This document shows, in pieces, positions 37,811 through 46,066 of a DNA stretch of 64,000 nt. The position numbers and the translations under genes were made by a program. Position 1 is the first letter of the stretch, and every line of letters starts with the position of its first letter. Source of the stretch: Hemerocallis citrina (taxonomy: Eukaryota > Streptophyta > Magnoliopsida > Asparagales > Asphodelaceae); NCBI GenBank assembly GCA_017893485.1, contig JACEHZ010000600.1, positions 62,001 to 126,000 of the forward strand, written 5' to 3'. The notes below the pieces were generated by a model. It had not been told where the DNA came from, did not search any database, and was given only the letters and a program-made list of their open reading frames with translations.

Positions 37811-40800
37811 CATTATGTAGCAACCCTAAATTCTAACATAAAACTGTTATGAGATTATCAAATAGGAACATATAGTTATACAAGAATAGAGTACTTGGTT
37901 TGACTTGAGTTTGGATTCTAGATGTGGGTCGAGTCGGGTTTGCTGATCGGTTCCATCAAACAAAAATAATCGGGGAAGAGGAGCAATGTGAGCAGCAAGA
38001 GGAGAAGATGCAGCAGATGCGGGCCGGGTCAAGTATGCGACGAAACAGGGGGAGTAACGACGGGTCGGGTTTGGGTTTGCTCGAGGAAGAGGAAGAGAAT
38101 TAGTTTGGATTTGGATTTGAAGAGAATCAGTTTGAGTTTGGGTTTGCGCGAGGAAAAAGAAGAGAGCGGCGACATGTCGGGTTTGGGTTTGCACGGGGAC
38201 TAGAAGGGGTTTGGATTTTGGATTTTGATTTGAGTTTGGACCGGATTGAGCCCAAATAATGCCAAGGAGAATGATAATTAGAGAAGGAGATTTAATCGAT
38301 TAATTGGCCACTTAAAATCGGCCGATTATACCCGATTAAATCGCTAACTATTGAAATATTATAAATCGCTAAAAAAATAATCGCTTAACCTCCGATTAGC
38401 GATTAATCGGGGATTAATCGGACGTAATCGGGGATTTTAACTGCATAGCTCACGTGTGGAGTGTAGAGTAGTGAGATATGTATGAAACTGTGGTGAGTAA
38501 GAGGCAAGGGTGGCAAAGCCAAACTGATCAGAGGGATCAGTGGCATCAGATGTGTAACGGGCCGGTGGGATGCCTGAGGTAGAACGTGTAGACTGACAGA
38601 CCGATGGTGGATGGACAATGTGGGGGTGAGATAGGTATAGGGGGTGCATGCAGATGTAGGGATGCAGGTGGTGACGGTGCAAGATGCTGTGGGGATGCAG
38701 GTGGTGACTCCGTAAGAGGAATAATAGGTGGAACGTCAGTATGAGGTGAGAAAGGAGCTAAAGGAGTGAGATCATATGAAATGCGTGAAGGTAGGACTAG
38801 GGAGATAGGTCCAGCTACAGGAGAATCAAGAAAATTTGCATCCTCAGGAGAAGTCAAGTAGTAAGGAGTCTTCCACAAAGGAGACATGTCGGGAAATACG
38901 AACGCGACCCGCCATAGGATCAAAACAACGATATCATTTATGTTCTGGATTGAAACCTAGATGAACACACTTAGTAGCTCGAGCGGTGGACTTCATGCGC
39001 TCAGTGGGAGGAAGAACATAACAGGTGCTTTCAAAAGTACGGAGCATACTGTTGTCCGGTGGTGAGTGTCAAAGAGCCTTATGAGGTGATGTGCCCGATT
39101 GGGCGGACGAAGGAGTGATGTTAATGAGACAGACGTACGTCATGACAGTTTCAACCCAGAAAGAACGAGGAACAGTAGAGTTAGAAGAGCGCGAGCCGTC
39201 TCAAGAATGTGACGAGTTTGCGTTCAGCTACACCATTCTGTTCATGTGTGTGAGGGCATGATTGCTGAAAGAGTGTACCATGAGATTGAAGGATTGATCT
39301 CATTATAGTGGAAGTATACTCACGAGCACTGAGCGAAATATTTTGATACACATACCAAACTGAGTGTGAACCATGGTCGTAAAGAATTGATAAATGTCAG
39401 GTATTTCAGAGCGTTGACACATAAGAAACACTCATGTATATTGAGTAAAGTCATCGATGAAACTAACATAATAAAGATAACCTTTGTGAGAAGGTGTAGG
39501 AGATGGTTCCCATATGTCAGAGTAAATAAGCTGAAAAGGATGGGTGGTAGGAGAAGTGCTTTTGTGATTAAAAGAAAGTGTTGTGTTTGGCCAAATGACA
39601 ACCCTGACAATCAGATAAATGAGTAAAAGAAAGAGGACCAAGGGCACCTGATGAGGACATCTATTCTATTTAATTTAGTATTTTATTTCAGTACCATATT
39701 TGTTTTTGGCAAATTATAGCCATATGTAATCTTTTTTATATTTTTGAGATTTTTAGAATCTTTTTGAGATTTGTATCAAAATTTGTTTTGAGCCTATTTA
39801 TAGGCCCTGAGATTAATGAGAAAGATATACCATTATTGATTAAAAATTTATTGTGTTGAGTTTTGCTCTTCCTCTCTCCATTGTGTGATACAATTGAGAT
39901 CCAACTTATTAGGGTTTGTGATAAATCCTAATATAATTTTAGGGTTTGTGATAAACTCAGATCTAACCCGAATTAAAATCCCCCAAATAAAATAACCCAA
40001 ACCCTAAATCCCCAAATCCAACACCTTTCTCCCTCACCGTGCTCTTTCTTCTTCCCCAAATCCCGACCAAAATCCCAAGAACCCACCTCTCCGATCACCT
40101 TCCCCGTTCAACTCCGGCAACTACTCCCGATCACCTCCATCCCCATCCTCCGTTCGCCCCCCTCGTCGGCGCCACTACACCCCGACCCTCTTCCCCATTC
40201 TCCACCATCAGCCCAAATCCCGCCCCAGATCGAAACCCCCCTACTGTTCCTCCCTTCTGATCGATGACCAGCGCCGCAGTCGACCGCCCTGTCGTTGACG
40301 CCCTCGCCCAGACCCGTCGCCATCCGTCGCCCCCTTGGCCCTTGCTCCTTTTGCTGCCGAGCCCCTCACTCTTGCTGCCATTGCTGCTTCTATTGTGCTC
40401 TTCGCTGCTGTTCAACCCAAGATCTACGCTGAGTCTTCGAACCCTCGGTATACTTTATCCACTTTTAAATATTTGTGTTCTGCTCTATTATCTATTATAT
40501 TATCTGATTTGCCTGTCGTCCACAAAAATAATTGAGATTGAGTGTTCCACTTGCTTGATTAGGGTACGAATCAATATTGAATCTTTTATTTGCTATGAAC
40601 ACTTAGGGATTTAATTATTGATTGTAGAGTGGAATTATTAATTGTGATTGTTAAACATGATTCAGTTCTTGAAAATCCATCACACAGGTTAACTGTTTAA
40701 AAATTCTAACTTTGATCCGCACTACGTGTTGGTAAAATTAATCCATTAAGAATCTTGGAAATTCTCTATTTAGGATTACATCATTTTGGTATCAGAGCGA

Positions 40801-43800
40801 AGGTTCTTAAAACCCTAGTTCTTGCATCATTTAGGCATCAATTTTTGCATTCATTTAGGATTGTGTAGTCTTTTATTTTTCTTTCCTTTTATTTTAGGTC
40901 ATTTCAGATTTATTTAAAAAAAAATACACACGACCCCTAGTTTCCACTTTTGGTGAATGCGTCTTCGCAACACCATCACAGATCCTGAAGAGCCTTTCTT
41001 ATCCCTTCCAAATCACCCAATTAAGAACCCTAGATTTCCCCGACCTGAAATGGACTACTCTGATATCTCCGCTATCCTAGCTGCCATTCAAGCAACTCTT
41101 GCCAATATCAATCATAGGCTTGAGAAAGTGGAATTAAATCAAACCGTTGTCCCTGAGCTTCATGCCAATTGTCAGATCCCTCAAGAGAATGTTCGTGACG
41201 ATCGGCGTCAAGAACGTGACTCTAACGAACAATATAAGAACGTTAAGGCTGACGTTTCCTATTTTGAAGGCCATATGGAACCTCAAGCTTATCTCGATTG
41301 GATCCGTGTCATAGACCACTACTTTATGTGGTTTGACATGAGTGAAGCCCTGAAGGTTAAATTTGCCACAATGAAATTGACGGGTAAGACACAACAACAC
41401 TGGACCAATCTTGAACATGCCCGTAGAGATCGAGGCCTGGCACCCATAGCCACTTGGGAAGCCATGAAAGAGAATCTCACTGAAAGATATGTACCGTTAT
41501 CGTTCCACACCCGATTGCTAGATTTATGAAACCAACTTTATCAAGAAAGTGAATCCACACAAGAATATGTTGATAAGTTCGATGACTTTCTTATTCGCTG
41601 CAATGTATTAGGTAAAGAGAGTGAAGAACAAACTCTCTCTAGGTTCAGAGCTGGACTACGAGTTGACCTTAGAAACAAGCTAATTCATAGAAATGTGGAC
41701 TCATTAGCGGCAGCCTACGCCCTAGGCCTCGATGTGGATTCCTTTAAAGCTAGTTCTCATTCTAGGTCCAGCGACTCGAGAGATCATTCCTCTAGAATGA
41801 TCTCTACTGACCCATCTAGACCTAAGCCTTCCTCTTAGCACCCCAACAAATCTTACCCCAGCAAACTTAATTCAAATTTCAATTTACATAGAGATGAACA
41901 TAGGGGTAAGAACACCAAAAGTGATTACACTAAGATTGATCTTCTCACTAAGTGCTATAAATGTAAGAGATATGGTCATGTTGCTAGCAACTGTTCCAGT
42001 CCCAGTAGGATCAATATAGTAGAGGGTACCGCCTATGTTAGAACATCACAAAGTCATAGAGTCTGCATCCACATTTTCATTCTGCCTTCATGATTTGCAT
42101 AAAATTAATGAGAATAATTTTAACTACACATTAATAACAAATACAAGAAGGAAATTTAAAACTCTTGATGTTGGTGACGAAGTGATGGTTCGGATTCATC
42201 CGGAACGGTTTCTATCTGGATCCGTTAAGAATTTGAACATACGTGCTGCAGGCCCATTCAAGATTCTTCATACAATCAGTGATAAAACCTATGTCGTTGA
42301 CCTTCCTGAAGGCTTTGGCATAAGTAAGACTTTCAATATTGAGGATCTAGTACTTTATGAAGGTTCAAAATTCAATCCTAGAAATTTTTTTATAGATGAG
42401 CTTAACCTGCAGCCTAATGGTGAGATTCCCACATTTACTCCTCTTCCTGATACTATTCACCCACCGACAGAAGAATTGAATAATATTTTAGATGATCAGA
42501 TAATCTCTACAAGAGATGGTGGTATGCACAAGTATTTGGTTAGGTGGAAGAACAAGTCGAAGTCGGATAACACTTGCAGTGATCGTCAGGGGCTCCCGCA
42601 ACGGGATCCAGATCTTTTGGAGCACCATGACAGGATCACTTGTTTTGATTTGATTGGGTCGAGCTCTTTCACACCCGGAGAGAATGATAAGGACATCAAT
42701 TCTATTTAATTTAGTATTTTATTTCAGTACCATATTTATTTTTGGTAAATTATAGCCATATGTAATTTTTTTATATTTTTGAGATTTTTAGAATCTTTTT
42801 AGATTTGTATCAAAATTTGTTTTGAGCCTATTTATAGGCCCTGAGATTAATGAGAAAGATATGCCATTATTGATTAAAAATTTAGTGTTGAGTTTTGCTC
42901 TTTCTCTTCTCTTTGTGTGATACAATTGAGATCCAATTTATTAGGGTTGTGATAAATTCTAATACAATTTTAGGGATTGTGATAAACTCTAAGATCTACC
43001 CCGAATTAAAATCCCCCAAATAAAATTACACAAACCCTAGATCCCCAAATCCAACACCTTTCTCTCCCTCACCGTGCTCTTTCTTCTTCACCAAATCCCG
43101 ACCAAAATCCCAAGAACCCACCTCTCCGATCACCTTCCCCGTTCAACTCCGGCAACCACTTCTAATCACCTCCATCCCCATCCTCCGTTCGCCCCCCCTC
43201 GTCGGCGCCACTACACCCCGACCCTCTTCCCCATTCTCCACCATCAGCCCAAATCCTGCCCCAGATCGAAACCCCCCTACTACTCCCTTCCGATCGACGA
43301 CTAGCGCCGCAGTCGACCGCCCTGTCGTCGACGCCCTCGCCCAGATTCGTCACCGTCCGCCACCCCCTTGGCCTTTGCTCCTCTTGCTGCCGAGCCCCGC
43401 TCTCTTGCTGCCATTGCTGCTTCTATTGTGCTCTTCGCTGTTGTTCAACCCAATATTGACGTTGAGTCTTCGAACCCTCGGTATACTATTTCCACTTTTA
43501 AATATTTGTGTTCTACTGCTCTATTATTTATTATATTATCTGATTTGCCTGTCGTCCACAAAAATAATTGAGATTGAGTGTTCCGCTTGCTTGATTAGGG
43601 TACGAATCAATATTGAATCTTTTATTTGCTAAGAACACTTAGGGATTTAATTATTGATTGTAGAGTGGAATTATTAATTGGGATTGTTAAATGTGATTCA
43701 GTTCTTGAAAATCCATCACACCGGTTAACTGTTTAAAAATTATAACTTTGATCCGCACTACGTGTTGGTAAAATTAATCCATTAAGAATCTTGGAAATTC

Positions 43801-46066
43801 TCTATTTAGGATTATGTTTTACATCAGCACCACTACGGGCTAAAGTCTTGAGTCGAGACTCACTAATGTCCTAAACGTCTGTGTCAGATCAACATCAGAG
43901 TGCACAACACCAGTAAAATGAGGATGAGATTTATGTGCGTGAAGAAAATCTAGGTGATATAGACGACCTTGTCGACTAGCACTTCCAAACTCCTGACCAG
44001 TGTGAAAATCAGTAATAGAGCAACCGAAAGAATCAAATGTAACGATAAGACCACTATCGCACAGGGCACTAATGAAAATAAGGTTCATGGATAAATGAGA
44101 AACATTAAAAACATAGGGCAATGTGAGAGTGGGAGAGCTAATAGACCCTGAGTGTGTAGTGAGAAGTTGTGAGCCATCGGCAGTGTGTAGGGATGAAGAG
44201 TGAGAAGAAAGTGCAGTGCTGGTGGTGAGCAGAGTATAATTACTAGTAAGATGATGTGAAACACCAGATTTTAAAATCCAGGAAGAATTTATATCGGGAG
44301 TAACAGAGAATGCAGGAGAAGAGGAGCCAACAGCGATAGACTAACCCAAGAGCTGGAGTTCCAGCTGAGCAAGGCGATGCTGGAGATTAGCCTAATCAGC
44401 AGGAGTCAGCAAGGCTGGCGAGGATGTAAGGAAAGAAGTCCTGTGAGGAGGAATGAGACTGATGTCGCTGTGGCAGTGATCGAAATAAAGGTGGAACTGC
44501 TGCTGGTGTCGGGAACGGGAGAGGGAGCTGGATGGTGGTACCGGTGGCGGAAGGGCTGGGGTAGTGTTGAGGATGACGTTGGAAGGAGAAGGGAGGATGC
44601 TAGAATCAGGATGATGACGACGCTTCATTTGTCTGAATCTAGCTGGAGATCGGAATGTGAGGAACCATTGGAGAAGAAAGGGTACCTGATTTTTTTTTGA
44701 TTTTTTTTTTTTTGATTTTTTTGATTTTTTAACAGAAAATGGGTTTGGTTGGAGAAACGGGCCAGATTGGATCTGAAATAGGGTAAGTGTGGAAAGAAAA
44801 CGGGTTAGGGTTTGGATGTAGGTTCGGGTCGGGTTTGGGTTGACAGGTTGGGTACGGGTATTAAAGGAGTTAGGGTTTTGAATATTGAGTTCGGGTAGAA
44901 GCCAAATGGGTCGGGTTTGGGGAGGGAATTAAGAGTATTAGAGTAGGGTTTTGGGATCAGATTTATGTGGTGGCTAGGGTTTTGGGGGTCGACGATGCGG
45001 GTGAGGGGGGGTGTTCAGGGATCTTGGAGTTGGGTTTCGGTGGGGTTCAGGATAGTCGGGATTTTCGGTTGTTGATGGAGATCAGGGTGATGGTGGTCGG
45101 GAATGGAGATCAGGGTGATGGTAGTGGTTGTTTGGGTGTGTGGTGGTGAGGTCGATAACGGGAGTTGGTGTTTTTGATGGGTTGCCGATTGGAAGAGGAT
45201 GAAAGGAGATCAAGATGGCGGCTGTTGGCAGAGGAGGGAAGAGATGGTGTTGGTGGACGATGATGTCGACGATGATAGCGAGGTAGACGATGATGACGGG
45301 AGTCGACGGCGAGGTTGGCTTCGTCTTCGTGTTTGGTTCTTGATGATGGGGTTGAACGGGGGTCGAGTTTTTTTTTTTTTTTTTGTGGATAAGAAAATAA
45401 ATTTTAAATAATTGTGCTCTAATACCATGACAAAGTTAATAGAGAGATTGTAAAATATTATTGGATTGATTATAACCGAGTACAATGACTCCTATATATA
45501 GGAGGGAACCAAATACTAAATTGATACATACCCCATATGGGACTAAATATATATTACAATATCTAACTAAGTCCAGCAATAAATTTAGAATAATAATAAT
45601 CTGTGATTTCATTTTCCTTGCCTCCATATTCTATGAGACTTGATTCTCCTTGAGTAACTTCTCATTATCTCCCATATCTATGCAATATCTCCATGAGGTA
45701 CATTACTTCTTCTCATTGTGAAAGTAACATATAGTCATACACCATAATGTTACATTGTCTTCTAAACGTGGACTGCTTGTATGATTTACTAGCAAAATTG
45801 AAGTATCATATATGAATCCGTTTGTAGGTCGCGATGTTGACAACAGCACTACAGTTCCTCTTACCCCGCCACCACCTAACAGGACGGTGAATCCGTTGCC
45901 AACAAATGAACAACAAAATGGCACCAGTGGCCGTGCTGTTTCTCCTGCAGTTGCTGGATGGGCTCCTCATCATCCATCAACTGCTAAATTTCAGGTGGCT
46001 CCCATGTGGTTCTGTTCCTTGCTGATCGTTCTAATGGCTCAGTTGACTGTCATTTTAACTGGTTAG
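21293..46066 (+). CDS. Aspartic proteinase-like protein 1 (A1 family), 10 exons
   Basis: Exons: 21293-21561, 25550-25685, 29739-29971, 30537-30764, 31173-31311, 31389-31456, 31537-31636, 33213-33276, 33408-33479 and 45828-46066. All introns are GT-AG and the parts join in frame to 1548 nt (515 aa). Residues 1-17 are a hydrophobic signal peptide. The first catalytic motif is D110-A-G-S (normally DTGS) and the second is D316-S-G. The family's YTVNY...SSSGLLVED stretch is at about 175-195. FDREKLKLGW is near 423-432. A Pro/Ser/Thr-rich stretch and a hydrophobic C-terminus (about 496-515) suggest a GPI anchor. Order, length and wording match the plant pepsin-like protein known in Arabidopsis as aspartic proteinase-like protein 1 (about 528 aa). 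Role: a secreted, probably membrane-anchored endopeptidase of unknown substrate. The D-A-G motif could lower activity. Confidence 0.9.
21562..25549 (+). other. Protease intron 1 (4.0 kb)
   Basis: No coding sequence supported. It holds a TC/TA microsatellite (22138-22182) and a loose repeat of CACTCYCTTGWTTATGTACC-type units (about 22990-23165). There is also a tandem duplication of about 48 bp (24111-24205, GATACCTAACYRTTCTTGG) and a duplicated ACATCGACCAC near 24605-24640. No TE with definable ends was found. Confidence 0.6.
22138..22182. repeat. (TC)n(TA)n microsatellite
   Basis: About 16 nt of TC repeats followed by about 28 nt of TA repeats with one C interruption, in intron 1. Confidence 0.9.
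25550..25685 (+). CDS. Protease exon 2 (first catalytic Asp)
   Basis: It encodes residues 90-135, including FLVALDAGSDLLWVPCDC. The active-site triplet is GAT GCT GGG (Asp-Ala-Gly). The acceptor is TTGCAG and the donor GTAGGC. It ends in phase 0 after a Leu codon. Confidence 0.9.
25975..26703 (-). repeat. LTR (3') of intron-2 Copia
   Basis: 729 bp, TGTTGGGATTGGGG to CCTAACA. It contains repeated GTCGACCG motifs (26500-26590), including the perfect palindrome GCGGTCGACCGC at 26554-26565. Confidence 0.9.
26860..27871 (-). pseudogene. Copia gag and protease remnants
   Basis: At 27871-27473 the - strand reads a gag fragment (FNKVLSELKAIN, SLPDSYEPLITTML) ending in a zinc-knuckle-like CRYCKRTGHIKKDY with the last Cys replaced by Tyr. 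At 27348-26860 a protease-flank and pre-integrase fragment follows (HISLLKRNLISLETLDARG, KLWKI). The catalytic protease motif is not legible, and there are stops between the parts. The rest of pol is absent. Confidence 0.75.
28203..28214 (-). other. Primer binding site
   Basis: TGGTATCAAAGC on the - strand, two bases from the right LTR, tRNA-Met type. Confidence 0.8.
28217..28953 (-). repeat. LTR (5') of intron-2 Copia
   Basis: 737 bp. It is a near copy of 25975-26703 with an added ACACAATCCTGTGAATAC-type duplication near its right end. The inner terminus reads TC in place of TG, a point mutation. Confidence 0.9.
28959..29738 (+). other. Rest of protease intron 2
   Basis: AT-rich intron sequence after the Copia insertion, ending at the acceptor TTATGCAG. 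A second possible acceptor GGCAG at 29704 would add an extra stretch that does not fit the family, so the downstream one was chosen. Confidence 0.5.
29739..29971 (+). CDS. Protease exon 3
   Basis: It starts DKDLGMYNPSES and covers residues 136-212, including the YTVNYYSENTSSSGLLVED segment that contains the flap region of plant pepsin-like proteases. Four cysteines fall in a conserved spacing. It ends with two bases of a Gly codon before GTATGT. Confidence 0.9.
30537..30764 (+). CDS. Protease exon 4
   Basis: It encodes residues 213-288: CGRRQSGGYLDGIAPDG followed by LLGLGFGDISVPS, the usual hinge after the first lobe. The donor is GTAAGT. Confidence 0.9.
31173..31311 (+). CDS. Protease exon 5 (second catalytic Asp)
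   Basis: It encodes residues 289-335 with ALVDSGSSFTVLP, the second active-site motif (D316). Confidence 0.9.
31389..31456 (+). CDS. Protease exon 6
   Basis: Short exon, residues 336-357, with DWEYCYQA matching the family's WEYCY block. The flanking introns are only 77 and 80 bp. Confidence 0.85.
31537..31636 (+). CDS. Protease exon 7
   Basis: Residues 358-391, with VPTVRLTLAVNKSFVV, a beta-strand region of the second lobe. Donor GTGTGT. Confidence 0.85.
31692..32643. mobile_element. TIR element in intron 7
   Basis: The ends are inverted copies: GGGGGTGTTTGTTTATG on the left, and GGGGGTGTTTGGTTGATTG read inward from the right. The G-rich GTTTGG terminus is typical of PIF/Harbinger-like MITEs. 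The bases outside (TAA left, TGA right) would fit a mutated 3-bp target duplication. There is no transposase. Inside are a TC microsatellite, a short palindrome (ATGTGGGACTAAAGTCCCCACAT) and a run of TTAATTAATTAG units. Confidence 0.6.
33213..33276 (+). CDS. Protease exon 8
   Basis: Residues 392-412, GEIDGFCLALQSSAENVGIIG, matching the block that precedes the C-terminal GY.MVFDRE motif. Donor GTGAGT. Confidence 0.85.
33408..33479 (+). CDS. Protease exon 9
   Basis: Residues 413-436 with NFMTGYRMVFDREKLKLGW. The donor GTAAGA splits a Cys codon (T|GT) that is completed 12.3 kb downstream. Confidence 0.9.
33749..33887 (+). repeat. 5' LTR of small element
   Basis: 139 bp with a TATATATAGG box. 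About seven substitutions separate it from the 3' copy. Confidence 0.9.
34499..34804 (+). pseudogene. Captured cellular exon fragment
   Basis: ATG at 34499 opens MVEPITINEALQDRRPSTD, reads KSPVEPSAYSLHA, then a TAG stop (34619). In the same frame it continues EEPPTRPEIMGWYVYAVC, then SYFVQSFP. The last part looks like the start of the first membrane segment of a plant Major-Facilitator-like (Atg22/UMF1-type) protein; that identity is from memory and tentative. After SFP the family resemblance stops. GC content is well above the flanks and the fragment resembles no retroelement domain. It is likely a retro-captured piece of a host gene, now broken. Confidence 0.5.
34978..35115 (+). repeat. Diverged TCAGGGGTGAGAT repeats
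   Basis: Four copies of a motif close to TCAGGGGTGAGATCCCATCA (near 34981, 35018, 35048, 35100), spaced about 30-50 bp. Confidence 0.6.
35280..35418 (+). repeat. 3' LTR of small element
   Basis: 139 bp, pairs with 33749-33887. Confidence 0.9.
35645..36555. mobile_element. hAT-like fragment with CGGGTGCGG motifs
   Basis: Both ends carry CGCACCCG/CGGGTGCG motifs in opposite orientation (35690-35765 and 36500-36550), like the subterminal repeats of a common plant hAT family. Inside is a gene-like 5' leader (35815-36080: ACCCTAAATCCCACTATTTTTC, C/T-rich, repeated GTTGACTC) and a repeated TGTTGTGATTGTATGA unit (36200-36390). The right edge cuts the Copia RNase H at T-T-G. No target duplication was found, so it is probably truncated or followed by a deletion. 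Confidence 0.5.
36556..37669 (-). pseudogene. Copia RT / RNase H fragment
   Basis: On the - strand, right to left: [27 protein letters not shown] (about 37530-37450), YDETF, then YVDDMIITVDD near 37090-37060 (catalytic). Next are CFLGLQIA, the RT tail (RYRQIVGQLVYLCMTRPDIAHA, about 36820-36750) and RNase H SDSDWAGDPTTRRSTTG, which is cut off at 36556. Several frames are needed. It continues the relic at 38449-39643 and 43832-45578. Confidence 0.8.
37670..38448. mobile_element. hAT-like element inside Copia relic
   Basis: Exact 8-bp duplication CTCACGTG (37662-37669, 38449-38456; GCTCACGTG if 9 bp). The terminal inverted repeats CTAGGAAGTTAAAAT and CTATGCAGTTAAAAT match at 13 of 15 positions. 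The subterminal regions repeat AATCGG/CCGATT many times. There is no transposase. It contains a 40-bp TA microsatellite (37770-37809). Confidence 0.75.
37770..37809. repeat. (TA)n microsatellite
   Basis: About 20 TA units. Confidence 0.95.
38449..39643 (-). pseudogene. Copia integrase fragment
   Basis: Integrase core on the - strand near 39550-39430 (LIYSDIWEPSP, YYVSFIDDFTQYT). Decayed integrase and a Pro-rich variable linker follow at 39000-38470 (SPHTDVPPIIPLTESPPASP). Stops and frameshifts are present. The left edge is the hAT-like element, the right edge the Gypsy insertion. Confidence 0.75.
39649..40783 (+). repeat. Gypsy 5' LTR
   Basis: 1135 bp. It contains a C-rich, gene-like segment (about 40020-40450) also present in the 3' LTR. 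Confidence 0.95.
40787..40798 (+). other. Gypsy primer binding site
   Basis: TGGTATCAGAGC, a few bases inside LTR 1, initiator tRNA-Met type. Confidence 0.85.
40957..42034 (+). pseudogene. Gypsy gag
   Basis: From 40957 (MRLRNTITDPEEP): an N-terminal coiled region (IQATLANINHRLEKVE) and the retrotransposon gag domain (FEGHMEPQAYLDWI, MKLTGKTQQHWTNLE). There is a TGA stop at 41527, then the same frame continues (ESTQEYVDKFDDFLIRCN). A second stop lies near 41836, and the CCHC knuckle CYKCKRYGHVASNC is at about 41950-41991. It packages element RNA when intact; here two stops break it. Confidence 0.85.
42035..42709 (+). pseudogene. Gypsy integrase C-terminus with chromodomain-like tail
   Basis: The frame reads the end of integrase (HDLHKI, FKTLDVGDEVMVRIHPERF, AGPFKIL, YVVDLPEGFGISKTFNIEDL). 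A chromodomain-like tail follows (LDDQIISTRDGGMHKYLVRW, then DNTCSDRQ). The normal upstream domains are deleted, with the junction near 42035-42070. The tail suggests a chromovirus-type Gypsy. The frame runs about 25 nt into LTR 2. Confidence 0.8.
42685..43826 (+). repeat. Gypsy 3' LTR
   Basis: 1142 bp, high identity to the 5' LTR with scattered small indels. Confidence 0.95.
43832..45415 (-). pseudogene. Copia gag/protease fragment
   Basis: - strand. The protease and its flank span about 44290-43840: WILKSGVSHHLTSN at the active site, where D-S-G-A is expected (Asp replaced by Lys), then LPYVFNVSHLSMNLIFISALC and GRLYHLDF. Upstream (44630-44390) is a His/Ser/Pro-rich gag tail, and further right G-rich leader sequence and a T-run (45370-45384). 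It joins 38449-39643 across the Gypsy insertion. Confidence 0.75.
45416..45427 (-). other. Copia primer binding site
   Basis: TGGTATTAGAGC on the - strand directly beside the LTR at 45428. It differs by one base from the usual tRNA-Met site. Confidence 0.8.
45428..45578 (-). repeat. Copia 5' LTR (relic in intron 9)
   Basis: On the - strand it runs from TGCTGGACTTAGTTAG (45578) to ACTTTGTCA (45428), 151 bp, with a CTATATATAGG box. The partner LTR has been lost on the left, beyond 36556. Confidence 0.7.
45828..46066 (+). CDS. Protease exon 10 (terminal)
   Basis: It completes the split Cys codon, then encodes a Pro/Asn/Thr-rich linker with possible N-glycosylation sites (NST, NRT, NGT). It ends in a hydrophobic tail (PMWFCSLLIVLMAQLTV) and TAG at 46064, as in GPI-anchored members of the family. 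Confidence 0.85.

Larger units (their letters stand above)
39649..43826 (+). mobile_element. Ty3/Gypsy element, internally deleted
   Basis: LTRs at 39649-40783 (1135 bp) and 42685-43826 (1142 bp), TGATRAGGACATC to TACATCA. An exact 5-bp duplication GCACC (39644-39648, 43827-43831) flanks it. A primer site TGGTATCAGAGC lies 4 bp inside LTR 1. The 1.9-kb interior holds gag joined to the integrase C-terminus, so protease, RT, RNase H and integrase core are missing. It is inserted in the Copia relic that flanks both sides, which resumes in register at 43832. Confidence 0.95.
33480..45827 (+). other. Protease intron 9 (12.3 kb)
   Basis: From GTAAGA at 33480 to TTTGTAG at 45827. It holds, left to right: a small LTR element, a hAT-like fragment, a Copia relic interrupted by a second hAT-like element and by a Gypsy element, and the Copia LTR. 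Plain intron sequence remains only at about 33480-33748, 35424-35644 and 45579-45827. Confidence 0.85.

Noticed and set aside
40039..40614. Pro/Leu-rich frames in the Gypsy LTR
   Set aside because: Present in both LTRs with different breaks and no conserved domain; could be an old captured leader, but unsupported as a gene.
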